Assembly (NCBI GenBank): GCA_035544675.1
Contig: DATKCA010000179.1
Coordinates: 12,933-76,932 of the forward strand
Direction: 5' to 3'
Source of the DNA: DATKCA01 sp035544675
GTDB lineage: Bacteria; Acidobacteriota; Thermoanaerobaculia; Gp7-AA8
Length of the DNA: 64,000 nt
A program made the position numbers and the translations under genes. Every line of letters begins with the position of its first letter. Position 1 is the first letter of the stretch. Of the stretch, positions 18,392 to 27,682 are shown piece by piece. The notes beneath the pieces are model-generated. The model had not been told where the DNA came from and did not search any database. It worked only from the letters and a program-made list of their open reading frames with translations.

Positions 18392-19262
18392 GAGTCAGGA
18401 CCGTCTGGAGGCGAGTCTGGAGATCGACCGCCTTCCGGCCGGGGATCTGGTCCGGATCATCCAGGCCGAGGATGCGAAGGTGCCCGCGGCAGTGGCGGCG
18501 GAGGCGGATCGCATTGCGCAGGCGATCGACCAGATCACGGAGCGGATGTCCAATGGCGGCCGGCTCTTCTACGCCGGCGCCGGGACGAGCGGGCGCATGG
18601 CCATGCTGGACGCGTCCGAGCTGCCGCCGACTTACGGCATCGATCCGTCGCTCGTGAAAGTGATCATGGCCGGAGGCGAGCGCGCCTACTTCGCCGCGGC
18701 TGAGGGAGCCGAGGACAGCGAGGATGCCGCGATCGAGGCGGTGAATGGCGAGGTCAGGGCGGAGGATGCCCTGGTCGGCATCGCCTCGTCGGGCACGACG
18801 CCGTTCACGGTCGCCGCGGTCCGCCGCGCCAACATGCTCGGCGCGCTCACCGTGGCCATCACTTCCGTGCCGGGCTCGCCGCTGGCGCGTGAGGCCGACA
18901 TCCCCATCGTCGCCGAGACCGGCCCGGAAGTGATCATGGGCTCGACACGGATGAAGAGCGGTACGGCTCAGAAGCTCATCCTCAACACGATCTCCACAGG
19001 CGTCATGGTCCGCCTGGGACACGTCTACTCGAACCTGATGATCGACATGCCCGCCACGAACGAGAAGCTGCGGAGCCGGGCCATCCGGATGGTGGAGCTC
19101 GCAGCGGGTGTGACGCGGCCGATGGCGGTCCAGGCCATGCGCGACGCCGGCGGGAACGTGAAGGTGGCTGCCATCATGGCCAGCAGGAGAGTCGAGGCCG
19201 GGGAGGCCCGCCGCCTCCTGGAGGACCGCGGCGGCAACCTGCGGGAGGTCCTGGAGCCTTGA
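18390..19262 (+). CDS. murQ: N-acetylmuramic acid 6-phosphate etherase
   Basis: The 290-residue protein has the MurQ SIS fold: RLFYAGAGTSGRMAMLDASELPPT, GIASSGTTPF, ETGPEVIMGSTRMKSGTAQKLILN and SNLMIDMPATNEKL. It splits the lactyl ether of MurNAc-6-phosphate to GlcNAc-6-phosphate and D-lactate. It is the first gene of the murQ-nagA-nagB unit and its TGA overlaps the nagA TTG. Together with the SLT enzyme upstream this indicates recycling of wall amino sugars. No MurNAc kinase or PTS gene is seen nearby. Confidence 0.97.
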   Translation: MSQDRLEASLEIDRLPAGDLVRIIQAEDAKVPAAVAAEADRIAQAIDQITERMSNGGRLFYAGAGTSGRMAMLDASELPPTYGIDPSLVKVIMAGGERAYFAAAEGAEDSEDAAIEAVNGEVRAEDALVGIASSGTTPFTVAAVRRANMLGALTVAITSVPGSPLAREADIPIVAETGPEVIMGSTRMKSGTAQKLILNTISTGVMVRLGHVYSNLMIDMPATNEKLRSRAIRMVELAAGVTRPMAVQAMRDAGGNVKVAAIMASRRVEAGEARRLLEDRGGNLREVLEP

Positions 19263-20401
19263 ACCGCGTGGAGCGGAAGATCCACGGTCGGGCCTTCGTC
19301 GATGGCGCCGTCAAAGACGACGTGGTCATCACCACGCGCGGCGAAGCGATCGCCGACGTCGAGCAGCTTGCACACCCGCCCGCCGATGCCGAGCGCGTGC
19401 GCGGCCTCATCGTTCCCGGCTTCGTCGACGTGCACATTCACGGCGGCGACGGAGCCGACTTCATGGACGCCAGCCCGGAAGGCAACCGCCGCGTCATCGC
19501 CTTCCATGCACGCCAGGGAACGACCGCGCTCGCCGCCACCACGCTGTCCGGGTCGCCGAGCGATCTGAAGACGGCGGTGAAGGCTGTGGCCCGGACTGCC
19601 GCGGAACAGGCGCCGGGAGCGGAGATCTGCGCGGTCCACCTGGAAGGTCCGTTCATCAGCAGCCGGCAGTCGGGGGCGCAGGACGCGGCCTCGATCCGGC
19701 CGGCCGACATCCAGGAGCTGGACGCACTGCTGCACGCGGCGGGACGGTTGCGGACGATGATCACGCTCGCGCCGGAGATCGTGGGGGCTCGCGCTCTGAT
19801 CGAGCACTTCCGCGGCCGCGTCGTGTTCTCGATCGGGCATACCTCCGCCGATCATTCCGAGGCCGTGGCGGCGCTGGAGTGGGGGGCCTCGCACTTCACG
19901 CATCTCTTCAATGCCATGACCGGGATGCACCACCGCGAGCCGGGAGTGGTCGGCGCCGCGCTCGCGTCGGTGGATGCCACAGCGGAGCTGATCGCCGACG
20001 GCATTCACGTGCACCCGGCGGTCCTGCGCATCGCGGCGACGATGATGCCGAACCGCGTCGCGCTCGTCACCGACGCGATCCGCGCCTGCGGCATGCCGGA
20101 CGGAAAGTACAAGCTCTACGGCTACGAGCTGACCGTCGCCGACGGCAGCGCCAGGCTGGCCAACGGAACGCTGGCCGGCAGCATCCTCACCACCTCGCGG
20201 GCGGTGCAGAACATGGTCGAGCTGGCCGGCATGCCGGTCGAACGCGTCATTCCGATGGCCACCGAGGTTCCGGCGCGGATCATCGGGGCGGCCGACCGGA
20301 AGGGAAAGCTCGAGGGCGGCTACGACGCCGACATCGTGGTCCTCACCGAGAAGTTCGAAGTGGAGCGGGTCTTCGCGCGGGGGCAGGAGATCGGCGCTTG
20401 A
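19259..20401 (+). CDS. nagA: N-acetylglucosamine-6-phosphate deacetylase
   Basis: TTG 19259 (TTGA overlap) gives 380 residues of the amidohydrolase superfamily: PGFVDVHIHGGDGADFMD, HLEGPFIS, SIGHTSADHSEA, HLFNAMTGMHHREPG, VTDAIRACG and NGTLAGSILT. The metal ligands (HxH region, Glu of HLEGPF, His residues, catalytic Asp in VTDA) are present. It deacetylates GlcNAc-6-P to GlcN-6-P, feeding NagB. It follows murQ and precedes nagB with the same TTGA overlap. Confidence 0.97.
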   Translation: MNRVERKIHGRAFVDGAVKDDVVITTRGEAIADVEQLAHPPADAERVRGLIVPGFVDVHIHGGDGADFMDASPEGNRRVIAFHARQGTTALAATTLSGSPSDLKTAVKAVARTAAEQAPGAEICAVHLEGPFISSRQSGAQDAASIRPADIQELDALLHAAGRLRTMITLAPEIVGARALIEHFRGRVVFSIGHTSADHSEAVAALEWGASHFTHLFNAMTGMHHREPGVVGAALASVDATAELIADGIHVHPAVLRIAATMMPNRVALVTDAIRACGMPDGKYKLYGYELTVADGSARLANGTLAGSILTTSRAVQNMVELAGMPVERVIPMATEVPARIIGAADRKGKLEGGYDADIVVLTEKFEVERVFARGQEIGA

Positions 20402-21099
20402 TCTGGGAGTTGCTGGAGAGCTACGACGCGCTGTCCGCGCGCGCCGCCGAGCTCTTCCTGGACGGCATCCGCCGGAACCCGCGCATCGTCTTCGGCCTGC
20501 CGACCGGACGGACGCCGGTGAGGATGTACGACCGCGTGGTGAAGGAGTGCCGCCGGAAGTACCACTGCTTCCGCGAGGTCACGACGTTCAACCTCGACGA
20601 GTACGTCGGAATCGATCGCCACGATCACGGCAGCTACTTCACGTTCATGCGCGAGCATCTGTTCGATCACGTCGACCTCGACCCGGAGCGCGCGAATCTC
20701 CCGAACGGCATGGCTCCCGATCTCGACGCGGAGTGTGAGCGTTACGAGGCCGCCATCCGCGAGGCCGGAGGCCTGAACCTCGCATTCCTCGGGCTGGGAC
20801 GCAACGGTCACATCGGATTCAACGAGCCGGGGACGCCGTTCCACTCGCGCACGCGCGTCGTCGAGCTGACCGAGTCGACGCGCAGCGCCAACGCATCGCT
20901 CTTCGACCACGGCGTGGTCCCCGAGCGCGCCATCACCATGGGCATCGGCACAATCCTCGACTCCGCCTCCATCGTGCTGCTCGCGACGGGCAGCGGAAAG
21001 CAGGAGGCCATCGCGCGCCTCCGCTCAGGCCAGGTCACCGAGGCCTTCCCCGTGTCGGCGCTGTGGCGCCATCACGACGTGCGCGTGCTGGTGGCGTAG
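20398..21099 (+). CDS. nagB: Glucosamine-6-phosphate deaminase
   Basis: TTG 20398 overlaps the nagA stop, giving 233 residues, slightly short of E. coli NagB (266) at the N-terminus. Motifs: FGLPTGRTPVRMYD, TTFNLDEYVGIDR, SYFTFMREHLFDHV, LGLGRNGHIGFNEPGTPF and TMGIGTILDS. It converts GlcN-6-P to fructose-6-P and ammonia, closing the amino-sugar route into glycolysis. It is followed by a heptamer array and then a gene fragment, so the unit ends here. Confidence 0.95.
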   Translation: MIWELLESYDALSARAAELFLDGIRRNPRIVFGLPTGRTPVRMYDRVVKECRRKYHCFREVTTFNLDEYVGIDRHDHGSYFTFMREHLFDHVDLDPERANLPNGMAPDLDAECERYEAAIREAGGLNLAFLGLGRNGHIGFNEPGTPFHSRTRVVELTESTRSANASLFDHGVVPERAITMGIGTILDSASIVLLATGSGKQEAIARLRSGQVTEAFPVSALWRHHDVRVLVA

Positions 21100-21115
21100 G
21101 CGCGCGCGCGGCGCG

Positions 21116-21201
<86 letters not shown>

Positions 21202-21205
21202 GGCG

Positions 21206-21749
21206 GGCATCCTTCTCGCTACGGCCGAGCAGGTCAATGAAACGACGGTGGAGGTGCTCTACTACCTGGCCATCAGCTCGGCGCGCAAAGAGATCATCAT
21301 CCAGAACCCGTATCTGCTGCCGGAGGATGAGGCGCTCGACGCGCTGGCCGAGGCCGTTCGCCGCGGCGTCAAAGTGCTGGTGGTGGTCCCCTCGCAACGC
21401 CACCGACAACGCCATCGTGCAGCACGCCAGCCATCACCATTTCGGCTCGCTGCTCGAGCGCGGCGTGCGCATCTGGGAGTACGACAAGACTCTGCTTCAT
21501 CAGAAGGTGATGGTGGTGGATGGGCTCTGGTCGTGCGTGGGCTCCACGAATTTCGACGCCCGGTCATTCGAGATCAATGACGAGATCAGCATCGGGGTCA
21601 TCGACCGCCGGATCGCCGAGGAGCTGCGCGCGGCGTTCTTCGAAGACATGAAGCACTCCCGCGAGCGCAAGCTGGACGAGTGGACGAACCGCTCTCTTTG
21701 GCACAAGCTCCAGGACGGATTAGCATATCTGGCGCACGATCAGATGTAG
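21206..21749 (+). pseudogene. Truncated, frameshifted cardiolipin synthase-like (PLD) remnant
   Basis: Two frames together encode the C-terminal half of a phospholipase-D-family synthase. The first reads YYLAISSARKEIIIQNPYLLP and VKVLVVVPS; the second reads ATDNAIVQHASHHHFG and HQKVMVVDGLWSCVGSTNFD, the second HxKxxxxD catalytic motif plus GSTNFD. The frame changes near 21395-21405, needing a one-base indel. The whole N-terminal half with the first HKD motif is missing; the similarity begins just after the heptamer array. Decay is most likely, although a sequencing slip could explain the frameshift but not the missing half. Confidence 0.8.
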
Positions 21750-21760
21750 ATCTGTGATCC

Positions 21761-22624
21761 ATGGTCACATTACCCGCTGAAGGCCGATGGTCGATCCGGG
21801 CCGTCGCCGACGACGACATCGCGGGCACGCTGGCGTTCCTGCAGCGCGACCCCCTCGTCAACGTCTACCTCATCTCCCGTCTGACTGAGGAACGCACGGT
21901 CGCCGCCACGCAGATCTTCTCCGTGCGGCACAACGGTGAGCTGGTCCTGGTCGCCTCCCTGGCCACCAACATCGTGCTCGCGGCCGACCGGACATGCCGC
22001 CGCGATCTCCTCGAGTCGGCCATGGCGCTGATCGCGGATCGCATCACCCTGCGCATGATTCCCGTCCGCGCCATCATCTCCCCCGCTCTGCTCGTAGACC
22101 TGCTCTGGCAGCGACTGCAGTCCCGCGTTGACCCGCCCACCGTCGTCCGCATGAACCAGCCGATCTACGCCATGGCCCGCCGGCTCGATTTTCCCGATCT
22201 GACCGCCGCGCGGTATTCGACGATCTCCGACCTCGACCGGCTGGTGCCGGCTTGTGCCGCCATGCACAAGGAAGAGGTCGGCATCGACCCCCTGCAGCGC
22301 GACGCTGCCGGCTACCGCGAGCGCATCCGCGAGCTCGTCGAGACCAGCCGTTCGATCGTCCGCGTGGTCGACTCCAGCATCGCCTGCAAATGCGAGTTCT
22401 CCGCAGTCACGAATGAGGCCGTCCAGCTCATGGGCGTCTGGACGCATCCCGCCTTCCGCCGCCGCGGCCTCGCCGCCGACACGCTGCGCGAGGTGTGCGG
22501 ACACCTCTTTCGGAAAGGGAAGAAGATCACCCTGTTCGTGAATGACTTCAACCTCCCGGCGATCAACCTTTACGAGCGTCTCGGCTTCGAGCGAATCGGG
22601 ATGAACCGCGCCCTGATCTGGTAG
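21761..22624 (+). CDS. GNAT acetyltransferase with DUF4081-like N-terminal half
   Basis: The 287 residues split into a first half (about 10-140, resembling DUF4081, a degenerate GNAT-like unit) and a C-terminal GNAT domain with the acetyl-CoA loop VWTHPAFRRRGLAADTL and the closing FVNDFNLPAINLYERLGF strand-helix. The double arrangement is known from actinobacterial and other acetyltransferases. The substrate is unknown. It stands alone after the cardiolipin synthase remnant and before the cold-shock gene. Confidence 0.82.
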   Translation: MVTLPAEGRWSIRAVADDDIAGTLAFLQRDPLVNVYLISRLTEERTVAATQIFSVRHNGELVLVASLATNIVLAADRTCRRDLLESAMALIADRITLRMIPVRAIISPALLVDLLWQRLQSRVDPPTVVRMNQPIYAMARRLDFPDLTAARYSTISDLDRLVPACAAMHKEEVGIDPLQRDAAGYRERIRELVETSRSIVRVVDSSIACKCEFSAVTNEAVQLMGVWTHPAFRRRGLAADTLREVCGHLFRKGKKITLFVNDFNLPAINLYERLGFERIGMNRALIW

Positions 22625-22698
22625 GGCCCGAACATTGCACCCTTGAGCGGCGCCGGACCCAGCCGTGACGCATTCGGGGGTTCGGAGGTAGGAAAGAA

Positions 22699-22920
22699 AT
22701 GCCGGAAACAGGCACTGTGAAATGGTTCAACAACGACAAGGGCTACGGTTTCATCAAACGCGAAACCGGTGAGGACGTGTTCGTCCACCACACGGCCATC
22801 GTCAATCAGAGCGGCTACCGCACGCTGAACGAGGGAGAGCAGGTCGAGTTCGAGGTCAAGCAGGGCCCGAAGGGCCTTCAGGCCGAGAACGTACGCCGGG
22901 CCGATCAGGCGGCTTCCTAG
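22699..22920 (+). CDS. Cold-shock-domain protein
   Basis: The 73-residue single cold-shock domain has RNP1 KGYGFIKR and RNP2 VFVHHTAI, after the start TGTVKWFNNDKG. It binds single-stranded RNA or DNA and acts as an RNA chaperone. A GGAGGT ribosome site lies about 9 bases before the ATG. The 74-base gap upstream shows no obvious cold-box that I can name. Confidence 0.97.
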   Translation: MPETGTVKWFNNDKGYGFIKRETGEDVFVHHTAIVNQSGYRTLNEGEQVEFEVKQGPKGLQAENVRRADQAAS

Positions 22921-22929
22921 ACTAGCCGC

Positions 22930-23100
22930 CTACTCTTCCGTCTGACCGAATCGCGTCATGAAGAACGCGCCGAGTGTGCCGCCTAAGGCGAGCGCCGGCA
23001 GCGCTTCTCCCTGACCTTTCAGAGTCAGGAGCAAAGCCGAAATCGTTCCGGCGACGAGGATGAGCGTCCGCAAAGCGATATCTTGCAAATCGAGCTTCAT
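22930..23100 (-). CDS. Small two-helix membrane protein, unknown function
   Basis: From ATG 23100 the product is 56 residues: MKLDLQDIALRT, then two hydrophobic segments (about 12-30 and 35-50) and an acidic end QTEE. It is convergent with the cold-shock gene (9-base gap). The membrane pattern and clean start support a real gene; no family is recognised. The 126 bases between it and argS show no further feature. Confidence 0.5.
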   Translation of the reverse strand: MKLDLQDIALRTLILVAGTISALLLTLKGQGEALPALALGGTLGAFFMTRFGQTEE

Positions 23101-23226
23101 GACGAATTGTGAGGACGCCCTGGACCCGGCGCCAGGGAGTGATTTTAGCACGCCGAAGTGACCCGGAAGCCGCGGTTCCGGCACGACGCGTCGCCGGTGT
23201 GCGGTGGCCCCCTGAGGCCCGAAACG

Positions 23227-25194
23227 TCACATGCGCGCCGGAACCGGAATCCCCAGCAACCCTAGCGACGCCGCCATCGTCTGGCGGAACACCTCGGCGC
23301 AGACGGCTCTGCGCTGGCGCTCCGCTGCGTCTGACTCATTGAGAATAGGGTACTTATGGTAGAAGCTGTTGAACTTCTGCGCGAGCTCGAGCAGATGGTG
23401 AGTGACCACGGACAGCTCGAGTGAGTCGACCGCCCGGCGGATCGCGGACGGCAGCTCCGCGCTGAGGCGCACCAGCTCCCACATCTCGTCGGTCAGCCCT
23501 TCGGTCAGCGTCAGCCGGTCGAGCGCGCGGTCATCGATCATCGGATCGACTCCCCGCTCCGCCATCTTCCTGAAGATGTTCTGCACACGAACCGTCGAAT
23601 ATTGCAGATAGGGTCCGGAATCCCCTTCGAACGTCAGGGCCTCATTGAGGTCGAAGGCGATGACTTTGTTCCGGCCGAACTTCAGCATGAAGTAGCGGAG
23701 CGCCGCGACCGCCACCTGGCGTCCCAGCTCGGCGATCTCATCCTCGGGCAGCCCGGCGGTCTTGCTCCCCTCGCGGACCGCGTCGGTGGCCTTCCCCTCC
23801 AGCGTGTTCATGAGGTCGTCCGCCTTCACGCCCAGGCCTTTGCGTCCCGACATCTCCACGTAGGCGCGTGAAGCGTCCTCTTCGGAGATCTCCATGCCGA
23901 GCGCCTTCGCCGTGGCCGGCGTCAGCGCCACCATCTCGTACGAGAAGTGGACCGAGTTTTCCGCCTCCTTCTGGTGACCGAGAAGACGCAGACCCTCCTT
24001 GACCACCTTCTGGAGATAGGCCTGACGGGTGTCGATGACGTTGACGACGCGCTTCGCTCCGCCGAACTTCGGTGCGGATGGATCGTTCAACTCGTCCGTG
24101 GTCGACTCCCACAACACTTTGCCATCCGCGTAGGTGAAGAATCTGCGATAGCGGAACGTGCGGTCAAGAAGCCCGAACTTCCAGAGCTGATAGGCGATGT
24201 CCTTGCCTGTGTACGTTACCGTACCGTTGGAGCGGACGAGGATCTTGTCCGGCTCGTCCATCCCCTCGAACTCCGCGCTCTCGGACAGCCGCATCACCCA
24301 GCAGCCTTTGTGCTTCCCTTCTTCCTCGAAGGCGACCGCGCCCGACTCTTTCAGCAGTTCGAACGCGCGGTCCCAGAAGTGGAGATGGATGATGTCGCTC
24401 TCCTTCGGCAGGAGGTCGTATTCGATGCCCAGGCGGATCATCGTACGGACGTGCCGTTTGACGATGGCGCGGGCGACGAGGACAGCCAGCTTCGCAGTCT
24501 GGCCTTCCTGCCGCTCGATCCGGTGCAGCGTCTCGCGACGCCACTGCTGCGACTCCGGATTGTCCTGGTAATACGCGGCCATCCGCGAGTAAAGGTCCCA
24601 GCAGAAGTAGTCGAACGGCTGCGATGGATCGTCGATGCGCCGCTGCACATCATCGATTCCTTCCTTCTGCAGGTGCTCGAACCCGACGACGACGTCCGCG
24701 ACCTGCACGCCCGTGTCGTCGATGTAATTCTGCGTCTCGACGCGATCCCCGAGCCAGGACAGGAGGCGCACCAGCGTGTCGCCCAGGACCGCGTTTCGGA
24801 TGTGACCGATGTGCGCGGCTTTGTTCGGATTGATGTTCGTGTGCTCGACGATGACGCGCTCGCCCGTGCTGCTCCGCGGCTGCATGATGCTGCGCACGTG
24901 GGCCGCGGTGAACGCGCCTCGATCGAAGCGGAAGTTGAGATAGCCGGCGCCCTCGATCGACACCGACTTCACGAACAGCGGCAACATCAACTCCCTGGCC
25001 AGCCCCTCGGCGATGTCCCGCGGCTTGCGCTTGAGCGACCTGGCCAGCTCCAGCGGGAGCGGCGTGGCGAGGTCGCCCATGCCGAGCTTCGGCGGCGCCT
25101 GCAGCACCACGCGGTCGACGGCATGGCCGAACAGGAGGAGGACGCGAGAGCGAAGAGTCTCCGTCAGTTGTTCGATGATTTGTTCCAGGATCAA
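23227..25194 (-). CDS. argS: Arginyl-tRNA synthetase
   Basis: TTG 25194 gives 655 residues. ArgS features are the N-terminal Add1 region, HIGH at 128-131 (NPNKAAHIGHIRN), YIDDTGVQVADVV, YTGKDIAYQLWKF, EMSGRKGLGVKADDL in the KMSK position, and the C-terminal DALR anticodon-binding domain (SAELPSAIRRAV, LLELAQKFNSFYH). It charges tRNA-Arg with arginine. It starts 6 bases after the phosphatase gene stop, in one unit with gpmI. Confidence 0.98.
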   Translation of the reverse strand: MILEQIIEQLTETLRSRVLLLFGHAVDRVVLQAPPKLGMGDLATPLPLELARSLKRKPRDIAEGLARELMLPLFVKSVSIEGAGYLNFRFDRGAFTAAHVRSIMQPRSSTGERVIVEHTNINPNKAAHIGHIRNAVLGDTLVRLLSWLGDRVETQNYIDDTGVQVADVVVGFEHLQKEGIDDVQRRIDDPSQPFDYFCWDLYSRMAAYYQDNPESQQWRRETLHRIERQEGQTAKLAVLVARAIVKRHVRTMIRLGIEYDLLPKESDIIHLHFWDRAFELLKESGAVAFEEEGKHKGCWVMRLSESAEFEGMDEPDKILVRSNGTVTYTGKDIAYQLWKFGLLDRTFRYRRFFTYADGKVLWESTTDELNDPSAPKFGGAKRVVNVIDTRQAYLQKVVKEGLRLLGHQKEAENSVHFSYEMVALTPATAKALGMEISEEDASRAYVEMSGRKGLGVKADDLMNTLEGKATDAVREGSKTAGLPEDEIAELGRQVAVAALRYFMLKFGRNKVIAFDLNEALTFEGDSGPYLQYSTVRVQNIFRKMAERGVDPMIDDRALDRLTLTEGLTDEMWELVRLSAELPSAIRRAVDSLELSVVTHHLLELAQKFNSFYHKYPILNESDAAERQRRAVCAEVFRQTMAASLGLLGIPVPARM

Positions 25195-25200
25195 TTGTCG

Positions 25201-25800
25201 CTACTCCGAACAGTGGCTCGTATCGTTCCACACTTTCATCACGTATCGCTCGCCCCGCCAGACGAAGAGGTTGAACGCCGCGTTGTCCTGCGCCAGTTGA
25301 CGGGAGACGCTCACCGGAACGTTCATCAGCGCGGTCGCCCCGATGCGGATCGCGGTGCCGTGCGCCACGACTACCGGGCGCTTCGACCCGCCAACCGCTT
25401 CGAACGCCCGTTTCATCCGGTTCAGGACGTCGTTGTGGGACTCCCCCTCCGGACACGGGAAATCGGGCTCGCCGATCCAGCGGCGGTACGAAGCCTCATC
25501 GTCCCGGCGGACCTCGCGGAAGTTCTTCCCTTCCCACCCGCCGTAGTTCATCTCGCGCAACTCATCGAGCGTCTGCACCTGGAGGCCTGTGACGCGCGCG
25601 ATGGCCTGCGCCGTCGTCAGGGCCCGGCCGAGCGGTGACGAGTACAGCGCATCCGCGCCGAACGACCGCAGCCGCTCCGCCAGCCTTTCCACATGAAGAC
25701 GGCCGCGCTCGGAGAGCTCGCTGTCCTGGCACCCCTGCACGATGCCGGCGACGTTCTGCAGCGTCTCGCCGTGCCGGATGAGAACGAGTTGCTCGATCAC
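25201..25800 (-). CDS. Histidine phosphatase (phosphoglycerate-mutase-like)
   Basis: The 199 residues show the RHGE motif (VLIRHGETLQN), ALYSSPLGRALTTA, EMNYGGWEG and VVVAHGTAIR, giving the catalytic His/Arg/Glu/His set of the branch-1 histidine phosphatase family. Members include phosphoglycerate mutases and CobC/alpha-ribazole phosphatases; which substrate applies cannot be told. The start overlaps the gpmI stop (ATGA), so it is coupled to a true cofactor-independent mutase, making a non-glycolytic substrate more likely. Confidence 0.88.
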   Translation of the reverse strand: MIEQLVLIRHGETLQNVAGIVQGCQDSELSERGRLHVERLAERLRSFGADALYSSPLGRALTTAQAIARVTGLQVQTLDELREMNYGGWEGKNFREVRRDDEASYRRWIGEPDFPCPEGESHNDVLNRMKRAFEAVGGSKRPVVVAHGTAIRIGATALMNVPVSVSRQLAQDNAAFNLFVWRGERYVMKVWNDTSHCSE

Positions 25801-27323
25801 GGCTGGAGGAGCGACTCCGCCGTCATCTCGGCCGGCTGTTCGATTCCGAGGATCTCGAGGATGGTGGGAGCGACGTTCTCGAGCGCGCCGCCGCCGCGCA
25901 ACCCGCCGTAACGCTTCTTCTCGTCGACGAGGATGAGAGGCACCGGGTTCGTCGTGTGCGCCGTGTGCGGCTGGTTCGTCTCCGGATCGAACATCAGCTC
26001 GCAGTTGCCGTGGTCCGCGGTGATGAGCGCCACACCGCCCGCACGCGCCGTCGCGTCGAGGATCTTCGCCACGGCGGCGTCAGTCTCCTGCACCGCCGTC
26101 ACGGCCGCGTCCATGACGCCGGTGTGGCCGACCATGTCCGGGTTGGCGATGTTCATGATCACCACGTCGAACTTGCCCGAGTCGATCTCCGCCGCGACGC
26201 GTTCGGCAAGCTCGCGCACCGACATCTCGGGCTCGAGGTCGTATGTGGCCACCTTCGAGGAGGGGATGAGGATGCGCTCCTCGCCGGCCATCTTCGTATC
26301 CGATCCGCCGTTGAAGAAGAACGTCACATGCGCGTACTTCTCCGTCTCGGCGATGCGCAGCTGTTTGAGGCCCGCCTTCGACAGCACTTCGCCCAGGTGA
26401 TTCCGGAGGACCGGCGGCGGATAGACGACCGGCAGGTCGAAGTCCTCGTGGTAACGGTTCATCGTCAGGACCCTCAGCTTCGGCCTGGCCGCGCGCTCGA
26501 ATCCATCAAAGCCTGGATCGGTGAGGGCCGTGACGATCTGGCGCATCCGGTCCGCGCGGAAGTTGAAGAACAGCAGCGCGTCGCCATCCTCCAGTTTTCC
26601 GTGAGCTCCGGAACCGTCGATCACCGAGATCGGCTCCATGAATTCGTCGGTGATGTTCTGCTCGTAGAAGCGCCGGACCGTCTCCAGCGGCTCCCTGGAC
26701 TGGGTGCCGATGGCCAGCGTCATGAGGTCGTAGCCGCGCTGGACGCGCTCCCAGCGCTTGTCGCGGTCCATCGTGTAGTAGCGGCCGATCACCGACGCCA
26801 GACGCGCCTCCGGTCTGTCTCGGATGAAGTCGACGAGGCGCTCCAGGTACTTCTCCGCCGACTTCGGCGGAGTATCGCGTCCGTCCAGGATCGCGTGCAC
26901 GAACACCTGCTTCGAGCCCAGCCGGATGGCCGCGTCGATCAGTCCGTGTAGATGCTCCTGCAGCGAGTGCACGCCGCCGTCGGACAGGAGGCCGGCGAAG
27001 TGAACGGCGCGCGCGCCCTTCACGGCATTGGCGAACAGAGGGTTCGCGTCGAGCTCACGCCTGGAGATCGACTTGCTGATCCGGACGATGTCCTGGTCGA
27101 CGACCCGCCCCGCCCCCATGTTCAGATGCCCCACCTCCGAGTTGCCCATCTGCCCCTCCGGCAGCCCGACCGCCAGGCCGGATGCCTCGAGAGTCGTCCA
27201 GGGAGATCCGCGGAAGAGCGCGTCGAGGCGGGGCTTGTCCGCCTTGGCAATCGCATTCCACTCCTCTTCCCGGCGACAGCCGAAGCCGTCCAGAACGATG
27301 AGGATGACGAAAGGCGCTTTCAC
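25797..27323 (-). CDS. gpmI: 2,3-bisphosphoglycerate-independent phosphoglycerate mutase
   Basis: The 508-residue enzyme is full length: metal site LIVLDGFG, active-site Ser in GQMGNSEVGHLNMGAGR, HAILDGRDTPPKSA, RYYTMDRDKRWERV, FNFRADRMRQI, and the C-terminal metal set NPDMVGHTG and ITADHGNCE. It interconverts 3- and 2-phosphoglycerate using two Mn ions. With gap and pgk elsewhere in the window it supplies lower glycolysis. It heads a minus-strand unit gpmI-phosphatase-argS. Upstream is a hairpin-forming heptamer array. Confidence 0.98.
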   Translation of the reverse strand: MKAPFVILIVLDGFGCRREEEWNAIAKADKPRLDALFRGSPWTTLEASGLAVGLPEGQMGNSEVGHLNMGAGRVVDQDIVRISKSISRRELDANPLFANAVKGARAVHFAGLLSDGGVHSLQEHLHGLIDAAIRLGSKQVFVHAILDGRDTPPKSAEKYLERLVDFIRDRPEARLASVIGRYYTMDRDKRWERVQRGYDLMTLAIGTQSREPLETVRRFYEQNITDEFMEPISVIDGSGAHGKLEDGDALLFFNFRADRMRQIVTALTDPGFDGFERAARPKLRVLTMNRYHEDFDLPVVYPPPVLRNHLGEVLSKAGLKQLRIAETEKYAHVTFFFNGGSDTKMAGEERILIPSSKVATYDLEPEMSVRELAERVAAEIDSGKFDVVIMNIANPDMVGHTGVMDAAVTAVQETDAAVAKILDATARAGGVALITADHGNCELMFDPETNQPHTAHTTNPVPLILVDEKKRYGGLRGGGALENVAPTILEILGIEQPAEMTAESLLQP

Positions 27324-27346
27324 AGCGCGCGGGAGGTTACCAGATG

Positions 27347-27453
27347 CTCAGGCCTTAGGCCTTCTTAGGCCTTAGTCCTTCTTAGGCCTTAGTCCTTAGT
27401 AGATCGAATTAGCCCTAAGGACTAAGGCCTAAGGCCTAAGGCCTAAGGACTAG
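27347..27453. repeat. Inverted heptamer array (TTAGGCC / CTAAGGC)
   Basis: About 50 bases of CTTAGGC and TTAGTCC units are followed, after the spacer AGATCGAATT, by about 40 bases of the complementary CCTAAGG and ACTAAGG units. Together they can fold into a long imperfect hairpin. The array fills the gap between the DUF4177 gene stop and the gpmI start. Confidence 0.9.
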
Positions 27454-27634
27454 CCTTCTCCCGCTTGAACACCATGCCGATGTGATCGGTCGCCCCGGTC
27501 TTGAAGTTGATCGAGGTGATGCTGACCAGCTCCCACCCTTCGTCGCCGAGGCGGTTCAGCTCTTCAGCGCGACGGGGATCCATCGAGTAGTTCTCCGACC
27601 GGACGTTGATGATCTTGTATTCCCAGGTCTTCAT
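27443..27634 (-). CDS. DUF4177 family small protein
   Basis: The 63-residue product begins MKTWEYKIINV and contains LNRLGDEGWELVSITSI, the pattern of DUF4177 (short alpha/beta proteins of unknown function). The C-terminal codons run into the heptamer array, so the last residues (EKASP) may be repeat-derived. It stands alone between gpmI and the phosphodiesterase gene. Confidence 0.75.
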   Translation of the reverse strand: MKTWEYKIINVRSENYSMDPRRAEELNRLGDEGWELVSITSINFKTGATDHIGMVFKREKASP

Positions 27635-27682
27635 TGTCCGCCCCCTCCCGCGGTGCTGAATGGTTGTGTGCGCGACTGTATA

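Noticed and set aside
23947..25638. 563-codon open frame opposite argS and the histidine phosphatase
   Set aside because: It spans two well-supported genes on the other strand and has shadow-type composition.
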